A stretch of DNA of 27,314 nucleotides from CAZCFB01 sp964511535. Lineage in GTDB: Bacteria > Myxococcota_A > Polyangia > GCA-2747355 > CAZCFB01. Each line of letters opens with the position of its first letter. Position 1 is the stretch's first letter. The notes under the pieces are model-generated. The model saw nothing but the letters and a program-made list of their open reading frames with translations, was not told where the DNA came from and did no database searches. The position numbers were made by a program, and so were the translations under genes. The DNA lies in contig CAZEFW010000131.1 of assembly GCA_964511535.1 (NCBI GenBank), positions 1-27,314 of the forward strand, read 5' to 3'. Of this stretch, positions 6,501 through 13,220 are shown in pieces.

Positions 6501-7874
6501 ATGAAGTTTCACCTCATGCCGCCGCTCTTGCTGCTGCTCCTGCTCGCCGCCTGCTCGGATCCGTCGCTGCTGGAGCTCAAGATCGTCACGCCGCCCGGCA
6601 CGGATCCGCTGGCCACGGTGGATCAGCTGCGCCTGCACGTGACGGACCCGGCGGTGGACCGGACGTTTCAGGTCACTGATTCGCGGACCATCGACCTGGA
6701 GGTCACGGTGGAGGTGGAGAGCGCCGCCGGCGTGATCACGTTGGAGGGCACCAGCAAGGGCACGCTCACGGCCAGGGGCGAGACGCCGCCGCTGCTGCTG
6801 ACCCCGGCGGACGGGGTGCTGTCGCTGCTGGTGGCCAGGGTCGGCCAGACCTCCCTGCTCAAGCCTGCCTTCAAGCAGCCGGCCCTGGGCCCCGTGGCCC
6901 AGCTCCTCCCCGCCATGGGGGCGCTGGTGGCCGGCGGCACCGACGCGGCGGGCAAGCCCGTGCGCCAGGCAGCGGTGTACGACTTCTTCAGCCACGCCCT
7001 GACCCCGCTGCCGAAGATGCCCGAGGCCCGCGCCGGCGCGGTGGCTGCATACTGCGGCTCGCGCTGCGTCTCCCTCGCCCTGGGCAAGGACGCCACGGGC
7101 ATGGCCACCACCATCCTGTCCTACGACGGCGTCCAGTGGAGCTCCTTCGCCGACGGCATCGACAGCGTCGCCCGGCGAACCGGCGCGGCCACCGCTCCGC
7201 TGGGGGACGGCACCTACGTGGTCGCCGGCGGTATTGACGCCTCCGGCGCCGCCCTCGACACGCTGCTGCAGCTCGACCCCGGGACCGCCACGTCGGTGCC
7301 CGGGCTGCGCAAGCTGTCCTCCCGGTCCGCGGCAACCCGCGCCGCGCCCGTGGCCGTGGGGGCCGGCGGCTTCGTGCTCGTGGCGGGGGCGGGCAAGGCG
7401 GAGGTCTTCTCGCGCGCCTCGCTGTCGAGCCAGGCGGTGACCCTGCCCGGCACCGCCCCCCACGCCGGCATGGCGGCCTGCGCCCTGTCCGACGGGGCGC
7501 TGCTGCTCGTGGGCGGCAGGGACGCCGCGGGCAAGGCCCTTTCCGACGCCTGGCGCGTGGAGCCCAAGACCCTCAAGGTGACCCACTACGCCAGCGCCCT
7601 CGCCGCGGGGCGCGCTGACCACGCCGTGGAGCAGGTGGGGACGCGCGTCGTGGTGGTGGGCGGCGGGGACGGCTCCACCCTGGCCAGCAAGGTGGAGCTG
7701 CTGGACGCCACGACCCTCAAGGCGGTGAGCCAGGGGGCGCAGGCGGTGCCGCGCGGCCGCCCCTTGCTGGTACGCACCGGTCCAGGCGGCCTGCTCGTTG
7801 CCGGCGGCGTCGACAGCGCTGGCCTCGCCTCCGAGAAGCTGGAGATCTTCCAGCGCGCGGAGGCGATCAAGTGA
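6501..7874 (+). CDS. Kelch-repeat-like lipoprotein
   Basis: The 457-residue protein starts with a lipoprotein signal peptide (MKFHLMPPLLLLLLLAAC, Cys18 as the lipidated residue). A small beta-rich domain follows (about 20-120, LKIVTPPGTDPLATVDQLRLHVTDP). The rest consists of repeated blades with paired glycines: ALVAGGTDAAG, YVVAGGIDASG, LLLVGGRDAAG, VVVVGGGDGS and LLVAGGVDSAG. These are typical of Kelch-type beta-propellers found in Myxococcota lipoproteins. Two cysteines (CGSRC) are close together in the second blade. The protein should be anchored in the outer or inner membrane facing the periplasm or surface. Propellers of this sort bind proteins or sugars; no catalytic motif is visible and the ligand is unknown. 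The start lacks a clear ribosome site. Confidence 0.8.
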   Translation: MKFHLMPPLLLLLLLAACSDPSLLELKIVTPPGTDPLATVDQLRLHVTDPAVDRTFQVTDSRTIDLEVTVEVESAAGVITLEGTSKGTLTARGETPPLLLTPADGVLSLLVARVGQTSLLKPAFKQPALGPVAQLLPAMGALVAGGTDAAGKPVRQAAVYDFFSHALTPLPKMPEARAGAVAAYCGSRCVSLALGKDATGMATTILSYDGVQWSSFADGIDSVARRTGAATAPLGDGTYVVAGGIDASGAALDTLLQLDPGTATSVPGLRKLSSRSAATRAAPVAVGAGGFVLVAGAGKAEVFSRASLSSQAVTLPGTAPHAGMAACALSDGALLLVGGRDAAGKALSDAWRVEPKTLKVTHYASALAAGRADHAVEQVGTRVVVVGGGDGSTLASKVELLDATTLKAVSQGAQAVPRGRPLLVRTGPGGLLVAGGVDSAGLASEKLEIFQRAEAIK

Positions 7875-7885
7875 GCCCGCGCGGT

Positions 7886-7914
7886 TTGACACACCGCGGC
7901 GTAGACCGTATATA
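7886..7914 (+). promoter_or_regulatory. Near-consensus sigma-70-type promoter
   Basis: TTGACA (7886-7891) is followed by a 17-bp spacer and TATATA (7909-7914). The element starts just after the Kelch-like lipoprotein stop and ends about 45 nt before the first SDR gene. It is the best promoter match I found by eye in the window and should drive the two-gene SDR operon. Confidence 0.75.
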
Positions 7915-7959
7915 AGCCCCTCAGTAAACGACCCCTATATCTTTATCCAGGAGGCTCAA

Positions 7960-8841
7960 GTGCAAGTACTGCTCACCGGGTCCAGCGGCTTCTCAGGCAG
8001 CCGCGTGGCGCTCTACCTGGCGTTGCAAAAGAACGTGGACCGGGTCATCGGCGTGGACTTCGTCAAGCCGCGGGTCTTCCACCCGAAGCTGGAGTCCCAT
8101 GTCATCGACCTGACCGACTGGAACACCTACGGGCCGATCAAGGAGTACAAGCCGGACGTGGTGATCCACACCGCCGCCGACCAGGCGACCCCATACCTGC
8201 TGCACGCCAACGAGGTGTCGATGAAGAACCTGCTCGACCTCGCCGGCGACCGCGGAGTGGAGCGCTTCATCTTCTTCAGCTCCTTCTACGCGTCCATGCG
8301 GTGCAACAACTTCTACAAGTTCGCCAAGCTGGACAGCGAGCATGAGCTGCGCAGCTCCGGGCTCAAGTACGTCATCCTGCGTCCGGACACCATCTACGGC
8401 CACGGCGAGCCCAAGTACGACACGTTCATCAACGCGCTGAAGAAGCACATGGTGCCGGTGGTGGGCAACGGCAAGTACAAGCGCACGCCCTGCTACGTGT
8501 GGGACGTGGCCACCGCCGTGCACAAGATGATCACCGAGGACCACTACCCGAACGACATCTTCGAGATGGGGTCCCCCTCGGCTTACACCTGGATGGAGAT
8601 GATGGATCTGCTCGCCAACCAGGTGGGCGTCGAGAAGTACATCCCGGTGCCGCTTCCCCCGCTGATGTTCAAGGTGCTGTTCACGCTCACCAAGGGCGCC
8701 GACGCCGACCAGATGAACACCATCAACGAGGACCGCGTGGCGGACCCGGCGAAGTTCATCGAGACCTTTGACATGCCCCTCATCGACTTCGATGAGGGCG
8801 TTCGTTACCTGGTACACGGAGACGACAGATGGCCACTGTAA
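7960..8841 (+). CDS. NAD-dependent epimerase/dehydratase (extended SDR family), first of a pair
   Basis: This 293-residue protein has the extended-SDR Rossmann motif TGSSGFSG (GxxGxxG) at the N-terminus. An acidic residue follows beta-2 (VIGVDF), then HTAADQ, the SSFYAS strand and the YKFAK motif (YxxxK), supplying the catalytic Tyr and Lys. The C-terminal part has the substrate-side RPDTIYGHGEPKYD and PCYVWDVATAV segments typical of sugar-nucleotide epimerases, 3-beta-hydroxysteroid dehydrogenases and reductases. The substrate is not evident. The start is GTG at 7960, with AGGAGG about 6 nt upstream; a much longer in-frame reading without a ribosome site was rejected. The reading frame overlaps the next SDR gene by 13 nt, so translation is coupled. 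Confidence 0.88.
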   Translation: MQVLLTGSSGFSGSRVALYLALQKNVDRVIGVDFVKPRVFHPKLESHVIDLTDWNTYGPIKEYKPDVVIHTAADQATPYLLHANEVSMKNLLDLAGDRGVERFIFFSSFYASMRCNNFYKFAKLDSEHELRSSGLKYVILRPDTIYGHGEPKYDTFINALKKHMVPVVGNGKYKRTPCYVWDVATAVHKMITEDHYPNDIFEMGSPSAYTWMEMMDLLANQVGVEKYIPVPLPPLMFKVLFTLTKGADADQMNTINEDRVADPAKFIETFDMPLIDFDEGVRYLVHGDDRWPL

Positions 8842-9716
8842 CCGTCACAGGCGCCTCGGGGTTCCTGGGCGCGCATTACATTAAATATACCGAGAAGAAC
8901 CACCCCGACTGGAAGCTCGTGGCGCAGGTGCGCTCCACGCCCCTCGGCTTCGGCGGGCCCAACATCTCCTGCCTCACGGCGGACCTGACCAAGCCCGTGT
9001 CGGCCCAGATGATGGCGTCCACCAACCCGGACATCATCGTGCACTTCGCGGCGGCCATCACCGAGGACGACTCGCGCGAGATCAACGCGCGCATGATGGA
9101 GAACGTGCTCGAGGCATGCCGCCTGAGCGGCGCCAAGCTGATCTTCATCTCCTCGTCCCAGGTGAACTTCGCCCGGCTCAACCAGTACGCCAAGTCGAAG
9201 ATCGACGACGAGAAGGCGGCCATGGAGTCGGGTATTCCCCACGTGAGCCTGCGGCCCGCGGCGCCCTACGGCGCGCTGCTGCCGGACCACAAGGCGGCCC
9301 GCGATCAGTCGATGCACGCGCTGGTGAAGTTCATCAACAAGCTGCCGGCCATCCCGGTCATCGGCGACGGGCGCTACACCCGGCAGCCGCTGTACGTGGA
9401 CGACTTCAACCACGCCATCAACTGGTTCATCGTCAACGACCGGTTCGAGAACGAGGCGTACGACATCGGCGGTCCGCGGGCGATCCCCCTGGACGATATC
9501 ACCGACATCCTGTGCGGCCTCGTGGGCAAGCAGGTGATGAAGGTGCACTTGCCCAAGGCGCTGTTTATCTTCTCCACCAACTTCATCGGGCTGTTCAACC
9601 GCGACCTGCTGCAGACGGTGGACACCGACGAGACGGCCAACAACGGGCCGATCCTCGAGCTGCTGGGCAAGGAGAGCTTCACGCCCTTCGAGCAGGGCGC
9701 GCAGTCGCTGGTTTAG
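8829..9716 (+). CDS. NAD-dependent epimerase/dehydratase (extended SDR family), second of a pair
   Basis: This 295-residue protein starts MATVTVTGASGFLGAHYIKY with the GxxGxxG cofactor motif. It has HFAAAITED, SSSQVNFARLN and the active-site YAKSK motif, and SLRPAAPYG and RQPLYVDDFNHAI in the substrate domain. It resembles its upstream neighbour in organisation, and the pair may be an ancient duplication or form a heteromer or successive steps of one pathway. Its ATG lies inside the end of the preceding gene (13-nt overlap) with GGAGACGAC upstream. The C-terminus (LFIFSTNFIGLFNRDLLQTVDTDE) is like that of SDRs acting on lipid- or sterol-like substrates, but this is only a suggestion. Confidence 0.88.
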   Translation: MATVTVTGASGFLGAHYIKYTEKNHPDWKLVAQVRSTPLGFGGPNISCLTADLTKPVSAQMMASTNPDIIVHFAAAITEDDSREINARMMENVLEACRLSGAKLIFISSSQVNFARLNQYAKSKIDDEKAAMESGIPHVSLRPAAPYGALLPDHKAARDQSMHALVKFINKLPAIPVIGDGRYTRQPLYVDDFNHAINWFIVNDRFENEAYDIGGPRAIPLDDITDILCGLVGKQVMKVHLPKALFIFSTNFIGLFNRDLLQTVDTDETANNGPILELLGKESFTPFEQGAQSLV

Positions 9717-9732
9717 CGCCGCTTCGCGGCGC
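9716..9732 (+). terminator. GC hairpin at the end of the SDR operon
   Basis: A perfect inverted repeat, GCGCCGC-TTC-GCGGCGC, starts on the last base of the SDR stop codon. The stem is 7 bp with a TTC loop and no T-tract follows, so it may stabilise the 3' end or assist termination rather than be a canonical intrinsic terminator. Confidence 0.5.
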
Positions 9733-9733
9733 G

Positions 9734-9775
9734 GCTTGAGGCTTGAGGCTTGGGGCTTGAGGGTTGAGGGTTGAG
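9734..9775. repeat. Heptanucleotide tandem repeat, GCTTGAG type (6 units)
   Basis: Six consecutive 7-mers are read on the plus strand: GCTTGAG, GCTTGAG, GCTTGGG, GCTTGAG, GGTTGAG and GGTTGAG. The array follows the hairpin at the end of the SDR operon and ends about 28 nt before the next lipoprotein start. Confidence 0.85.
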
Positions 9776-9803
9776 GGTCCCTGACCTCTGGTTATGATGG
9801 GGC

Positions 9804-10997
9804 ATGCGCCTCGTCCACTTCTCTCTGTTGTTTTCTCTGATCGCCGGTTGCGGGGGGCGCACGTCGCCCCTTGCGGGCGCTGATGCGTCCACTCCTTCTC
9901 CTGCTGCCTGCTCCTCGTTGAAGCTGCGCTATTCGGTGGCGCTCGGGGACGGCTCGCGGGACGGATCGGAGCCTGTGGTCGCCTCCGACGGCAAGCGGTT
10001 CGCGGTGGGGTGGTACGACGAGAACCGGGGGGCGGCCAGGGACCAGCGGCTGGCCCACACGCTGCTGCCGGCCACCGCCCGGCCCCAGGACCCTACATGG
10101 ACGCGCACCTGGTCGGTGGTATTCGGGCTGCCCCCCGTGGTGGCCCCGGAGCCGGCGGGCGGCTGGGCCGCGCTCTACCCCACCAGCACCCTCACCGCCG
10201 GGACCCGCTACCTGTTGGGTCGCATGTCCAGCGACATCAAGACGGTCGGGTTTCAACAGTACCTGACGGACCCGGTGATGGACCTGGCCTTCGCGACCAC
10301 CCCCGCGGGCGAGCACGCCGCGCTGCACGCGCTGCCGAGCAAGGTGGGTACCCTGCGGTTGCTGATCCGCGACGCCGCCGGCACGCTGAAGACAGTGGAC
10401 CTGGCCACGGGCGACAGCTACGAGGGGCTGTGGCTGGCTAGCCGGCCGGGCGGTGGGTACATGGCCGGCTGGTGGGGGAACACCGCCTACCACATCGCGC
10501 GCCTGCGGGCAGACGGGGCGCTGGAGGGCAAGCCGGCCGCGGTGGCCCCCCGCACAAGCCCGTGGGAGGCGCGGTTCGCCCTGGCAGGGCAGCGGGTGGG
10601 CGTGCTGTACCTTGTGAAACGGTCCGGCGTGGGCGAGGCAGACCTGCTATTCCGGCTGGTGGACCTCGAGGGCAAGGGCGTGAGCGGGCCGCACCTGGTG
10701 GCCTCGAAGGTGACCCCCGGCACCCGCGCCATCGCCCTGGCATGGAGCGGCAAGCGCGGACGGTTCGCCGCCATCCATGACCCCCGCCGGCCGGACCTGA
10801 AGCTCTCCCTGCGCCTGCTGGACGAGCTGGGCAAGCCGCTGGGCGCTGCGTCCACGCTGCCCGGCTGCCTGCTCACCGCCAGGCTGCCCGCGGCGGCGTG
10901 GGCGGGAGATGCGCTGGCCGTGGTGCACGAGGGGGGCAAGTCGGGGCTGCCCGACCGCCGCATCTGCGCCGCCGTGCTGGAGTGCGCGGCGCCGTGA
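9804..10997 (+). CDS. Lipoprotein of unknown function, probably beta-propeller-like
   Basis: The 397-residue protein has a lipoprotein signal (MRLVHFSLLFSLIAGC, Cys16) followed by a Ser/Thr/Pro-rich spacer. The body is beta-strand rich, with recurring patterns such as PVVASDGKRFAVGWYDENRG, GGYMAGWWGNTAYHIARLRADG, RVGVLYLVKRSG and SGKRGRFAAIHDPRRPDLKLSLRLLDELG. These resemble the repeated blades of exported propeller-type proteins in Myxococcota. I see no catalytic motif and do not recognise the family. The start is ATG with GATGGGGC immediately upstream. The last 13 bases and the stop codon lie inside the first copy of a 94-bp-period duplication, so the C-terminus AAP has been shaped by the repeat. 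Confidence 0.75.
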   Translation: MRLVHFSLLFSLIAGCGGRTSPLAGADASTPSPAACSSLKLRYSVALGDGSRDGSEPVVASDGKRFAVGWYDENRGAARDQRLAHTLLPATARPQDPTWTRTWSVVFGLPPVVAPEPAGGWAALYPTSTLTAGTRYLLGRMSSDIKTVGFQQYLTDPVMDLAFATTPAGEHAALHALPSKVGTLRLLIRDAAGTLKTVDLATGDSYEGLWLASRPGGGYMAGWWGNTAYHIARLRADGALEGKPAAVAPRTSPWEARFALAGQRVGVLYLVKRSGVGEADLLFRLVDLEGKGVSGPHLVASKVTPGTRAIALAWSGKRGRFAAIHDPRRPDLKLSLRLLDELGKPLGAASTLPGCLLTARLPAAAWAGDALAVVHEGGKSGLPDRRICAAVLECAAP

Positions 10998-11158
10998 AGG
11001 TCCCGAACACATCGGGAACCATTCACCCTCAAGCCCCAAGCCCCAAGCCTCAAGCCCAAAGCCGCGAACGCGAACGCACGCGGCGCCGTGAAGGTCGCGA
11101 GCACATCGAAAACCATTTACCCTCAAGCCTCAAGCCTCAAGCCCCAAGCCTCAAGCCG
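10985..11158. repeat. Imperfect tandem duplication, 94-bp period, containing heptamer arrays
   Basis: Two copies start at 10985 and 11079 with an identical 18-base block (CGCGGCGCCGTGAAGGTC). They continue with similar sequence (AACACATCGGGAACCATTCACC against AGCACATCGAAAACCATTTACC, in short) into arrays of five heptamers each (11028-11062 and 11122-11156; CTCAAGC/CCCAAGC, i.e. GCTTGAG on the minus strand). The first copy begins inside the preceding coding sequence. It also contains a hairpin TCCCGA-ACACA-TCGGGA at 11001-11017 that the second copy has lost. Confidence 0.85.
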
Positions 11159-11186
11159 CGGCCAGAGGCCAAAGGCCGGAGGCCGC
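11158..11186. terminator. GGCC-rich hairpin between convergent genes (possible bidirectional terminator)
   Basis: GCGGCC pairs with GGCCGC across a nested GGCC-AAA-GGCC, with a small internal loop. The sequence itself has a 7-bp period (GGCCAGA, GGCCAAA, GGCCGGA). It lies directly after the stop of the minus-strand peptidase gene and between two convergent genes. There is no T-tract. Confidence 0.45.
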
Positions 11187-11190
11187 ACCG

Positions 11191-12429
11191 CTAGCGTGCG
11201 CGACGCCGTGAGGCGCGCTTCATCTGGCGCCAGTACCTCTTCTTGAACCGGCGGAACTGCACATAAGCCGGACCCTCGGTGTGGGCCGGCGCCTCGGTCA
11301 GGCCGTACAGGTAGCCCATGTGCAGCACCGGGTCGTCCGGGTCGAACATCCCTGGCTTGCCGGCGTCCCGGTCCACCATGGCGATGTGGTCCCAGGAGCG
11401 GGGCGAGCCATTGAACCCGTGGTAGTCGATGAGCATCAGGTCGCCGCTGCGCAGCTTGCCGAAGGGCAGGGCCACCGGCGTCTCGCCGTCCTCGGAGAAG
11501 AGGCCGTCCTTGCGCAGGAGCAGCCGCCCCGTCACGGCCCGGGTATGGGCCCCGAGCCCCGCCACGCTGGTGTAGGGGACCCGCGCGCCGGCCGCCCTGG
11601 CCGCGCCGATGAGCACGTCTGCGCAGTCCGCCCCCTGGTACAGCTCCGCCTGGTGCCGCCGCCCGGAGCCGCCCGCGCTGCCGAACACGTTGGGCACGTT
11701 GAAGTAGCCCCGGGCGTGGCCGGCGAGGGAGTCGTCGCTGCGGAAGGTGACCCGCATCACCCTGGGCGAGATGCCCTGGCGCGAGGTGCGCTCCATGCCC
11801 GGCGTGCTGAAGGTCTCGCCTCCCACCTGTAGCGACGCGCGGTACCTCATGGTGCCGAGGCCGCCGTGGACGTTCACCTTCGCGTTGCCCGGCTCGACCT
11901 TGCGCAGGGTGAGGGATGAGCTGACGGCGCCCCGGATGGGGCGCTCCACATACTCCAGGGTGTCGTAGCCGAGCCACTTGCCGTGGCGCTTGCCGAACAG
12001 CACCGCGTTGGAGTAGGCCGGGTTCCCCGGGTTGGGCGGATCGGTCTCCACATGGTGCGGCCGCGGCTCCACCCTGGACCAGGTGACCGCGGCGGCCCCC
12101 AGCTCCGCGAAGGGCCGCACCCGACCTCGGGGCAGCCGCCGTCCCCTCAGGCGAGGCGCCGGCGCGTCGGTGAAATAGGTCGCCCCGCGCCCGCGGCCCA
12201 CCCGGGCCACGATGTACAGGCTCACCACCTCTCCCTTGCGCGCGTGGACCGCGCGATCGTGCTGTGGCGTCCCCTGTGGTGAGCCCACCAACGTCAGCGC
12301 CACCGGCGCGCCGAGGGCGGGGCAGGGCAGGGCCAGCGCGAGGGCGGTGAAGAGGATGGTCCGGCGCGGCGTCACCCCCGTATTACGTCCCCAACCGGCG
12401 CATCTCCCTGGTATCCTCGGATCAATCAT
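11191..12429 (-). CDS. Exported NlpC/P60-like (papain-fold) cysteine peptidase or amidase, putative
   Basis: With the ATG at 12429 the protein has 412 residues. A later GTG at 12375 gives a cleaner Sec signal peptide (RRTILFTALALALPCPALGA) and 394 residues. An earlier ATG at 12447 preceded by AAGG is also possible. The C-terminal half contains YQGADCADVLIGAARAAG (candidate nucleophile Cys269 from the 12429 start) and, 79 residues on, SWDHIAMVDRD (candidate His348). SGDLMLIDYHG lies between them, the Cys/His layout of NlpC/P60-like peptidases. The N-terminal half is beta-rich and unfamiliar. If active it would cleave peptidoglycan peptides or another amide bond in the envelope. The basic C-terminal tail (RRFKKRYWRQMKRASRRRAR) is notable. 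The start region overlaps the divergent lipoprotein gene. Confidence 0.65.
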   Translation of the reverse strand: MIDPRIPGRCAGWGRNTGVTPRRTILFTALALALPCPALGAPVALTLVGSPQGTPQHDRAVHARKGEVVSLYIVARVGRGRGATYFTDAPAPRLRGRRLPRGRVRPFAELGAAAVTWSRVEPRPHHVETDPPNPGNPAYSNAVLFGKRHGKWLGYDTLEYVERPIRGAVSSSLTLRKVEPGNAKVNVHGGLGTMRYRASLQVGGETFSTPGMERTSRQGISPRVMRVTFRSDDSLAGHARGYFNVPNVFGSAGGSGRRHQAELYQGADCADVLIGAARAAGARVPYTSVAGLGAHTRAVTGRLLLRKDGLFSEDGETPVALPFGKLRSGDLMLIDYHGFNGSPRSWDHIAMVDRDAGKPGMFDPDDPVLHMGYLYGLTEAPAHTEGPAYVQFRRFKKRYWRQMKRASRRRAR

Positions 12430-13198
12430 GGTGTACCGGCGGTACATGGTCCTTGGGGTGTTGGTGGCGGCGATACAGTCGGTCACTGGCTGCCACCTGC
12501 TGTTCCGCTACGAGGATAACCCGGTCACGGTCCCCGACGCCGCTCTGCTCCCGCCGTTGGACGGCCCCGAGACCGACACCCGGCGCCCCCGGCTGGACAT
12601 GCCGCCGCCCCCGGCGGACCTGGGCCCCCCGGACCTGATGTCGTTTTACATCAACGAGCCGTTCACCAGCGGCGCCGGCGTGGTCAAGGCCGGGCGGTGC
12701 AAGTGGTACATCGACAAAGGCTTCTTGCGCCAGGATTACGATTACTTCAACGGTTGCTTCGTCAAGGCCACGCTGGCTGTGGCCGACTACACGGCGGAGA
12801 CCTACGTCCAGATCCACAAGATCAAGCAGGACAAGGACTTCGCCGAGGGCGCGGGCCTGGGCGTGCGGGTCAACACCCAGAGCGGGAGCAGCTACTGGAT
12901 GCCCGACATGTACCTCTGCGCGGTGAGCCCCGACGCCAACGCGCTCATCGTGGCTCGCTGCCCCAGCCTCCTCTCCAGCGGCTGCATGTCCGTCAAGAAG
13001 ATCCCGGTGAGCATCGACACCGGCGTGCCATACCGCATCCGCGCCACGGTCAAGGGCGACAGCCTCAAGTGCGAGCTCCCCGGGCTTGGCAAGGCCACGT
13101 CCTACTCGGTTGGGGACCTCAAGCGCGGGGGCGTGGCCCTGATCACCTTCTTCGCCCGCGCGTCGTTCGACTACCTGTTCGTTCACCCGCCTCAATGA
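12428..13198 (+). CDS. Lipoprotein with LamG/DUF1080-like beta-sandwich domain, putative
   Basis: The 256-residue protein begins MVYRRYMVLGVLVAAIQSVTGC (Cys22, lipobox VTGC). An in-frame ATG six codons later would also give a good signal peptide. A Pro/Asp-rich spacer follows (about 30-70; PDAALLPPLDGPETD, LDMPPPPADLGPPD). The C-terminal domain (about 75-256; NEPFTSGAGVVKAGRCKWYIDKGFLRQ, then YTAETYVQIHKIKQDKDFAEGAGLGVRV, VPYRIRATVKGDSLKCEL) has the pattern of concanavalin-like/LamG or DUF1080 beta-sandwich domains that bind glycans or other proteins. Several cysteines (KWYIDK region, MYLCAV, ARCPSL, SSGCMS, SLKCEL) may form disulfides in the periplasm. It is the first of two lipoprotein genes 22 nt apart and may form a unit with the second. 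Confidence 0.75.
   Translation: MVYRRYMVLGVLVAAIQSVTGCHLLFRYEDNPVTVPDAALLPPLDGPETDTRRPRLDMPPPPADLGPPDLMSFYINEPFTSGAGVVKAGRCKWYIDKGFLRQDYDYFNGCFVKATLAVADYTAETYVQIHKIKQDKDFAEGAGLGVRVNTQSGSSYWMPDMYLCAVSPDANALIVARCPSLLSSGCMSVKKIPVSIDTGVPYRIRATVKGDSLKCELPGLGKATSYSVGDLKRGGVALITFFARASFDYLFVHPPQ
12432..12444. promoter_or_regulatory. 13-bp dyad at the divergent start overlap
   Basis: GTACCG-G-CGGTAC is a perfect 6-bp inverted repeat around one central base. It lies within the first codons of the plus-strand lipoprotein gene and at the start of the minus-strand peptidase gene, a position suited to an operator but possibly just codon-driven. Confidence 0.35.
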
Positions 13199-13220
13199 TT
13201 CGATTCAAAGGAGCCTGCAC

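Noticed and set aside
6231..7892. A 553-codon open frame on the minus strand opposite the Kelch-like lipoprotein
   Set aside because: It has low-complexity shadow composition, no signal or domain, and the plus-strand gene has a clear lipoprotein signal and propeller blades.
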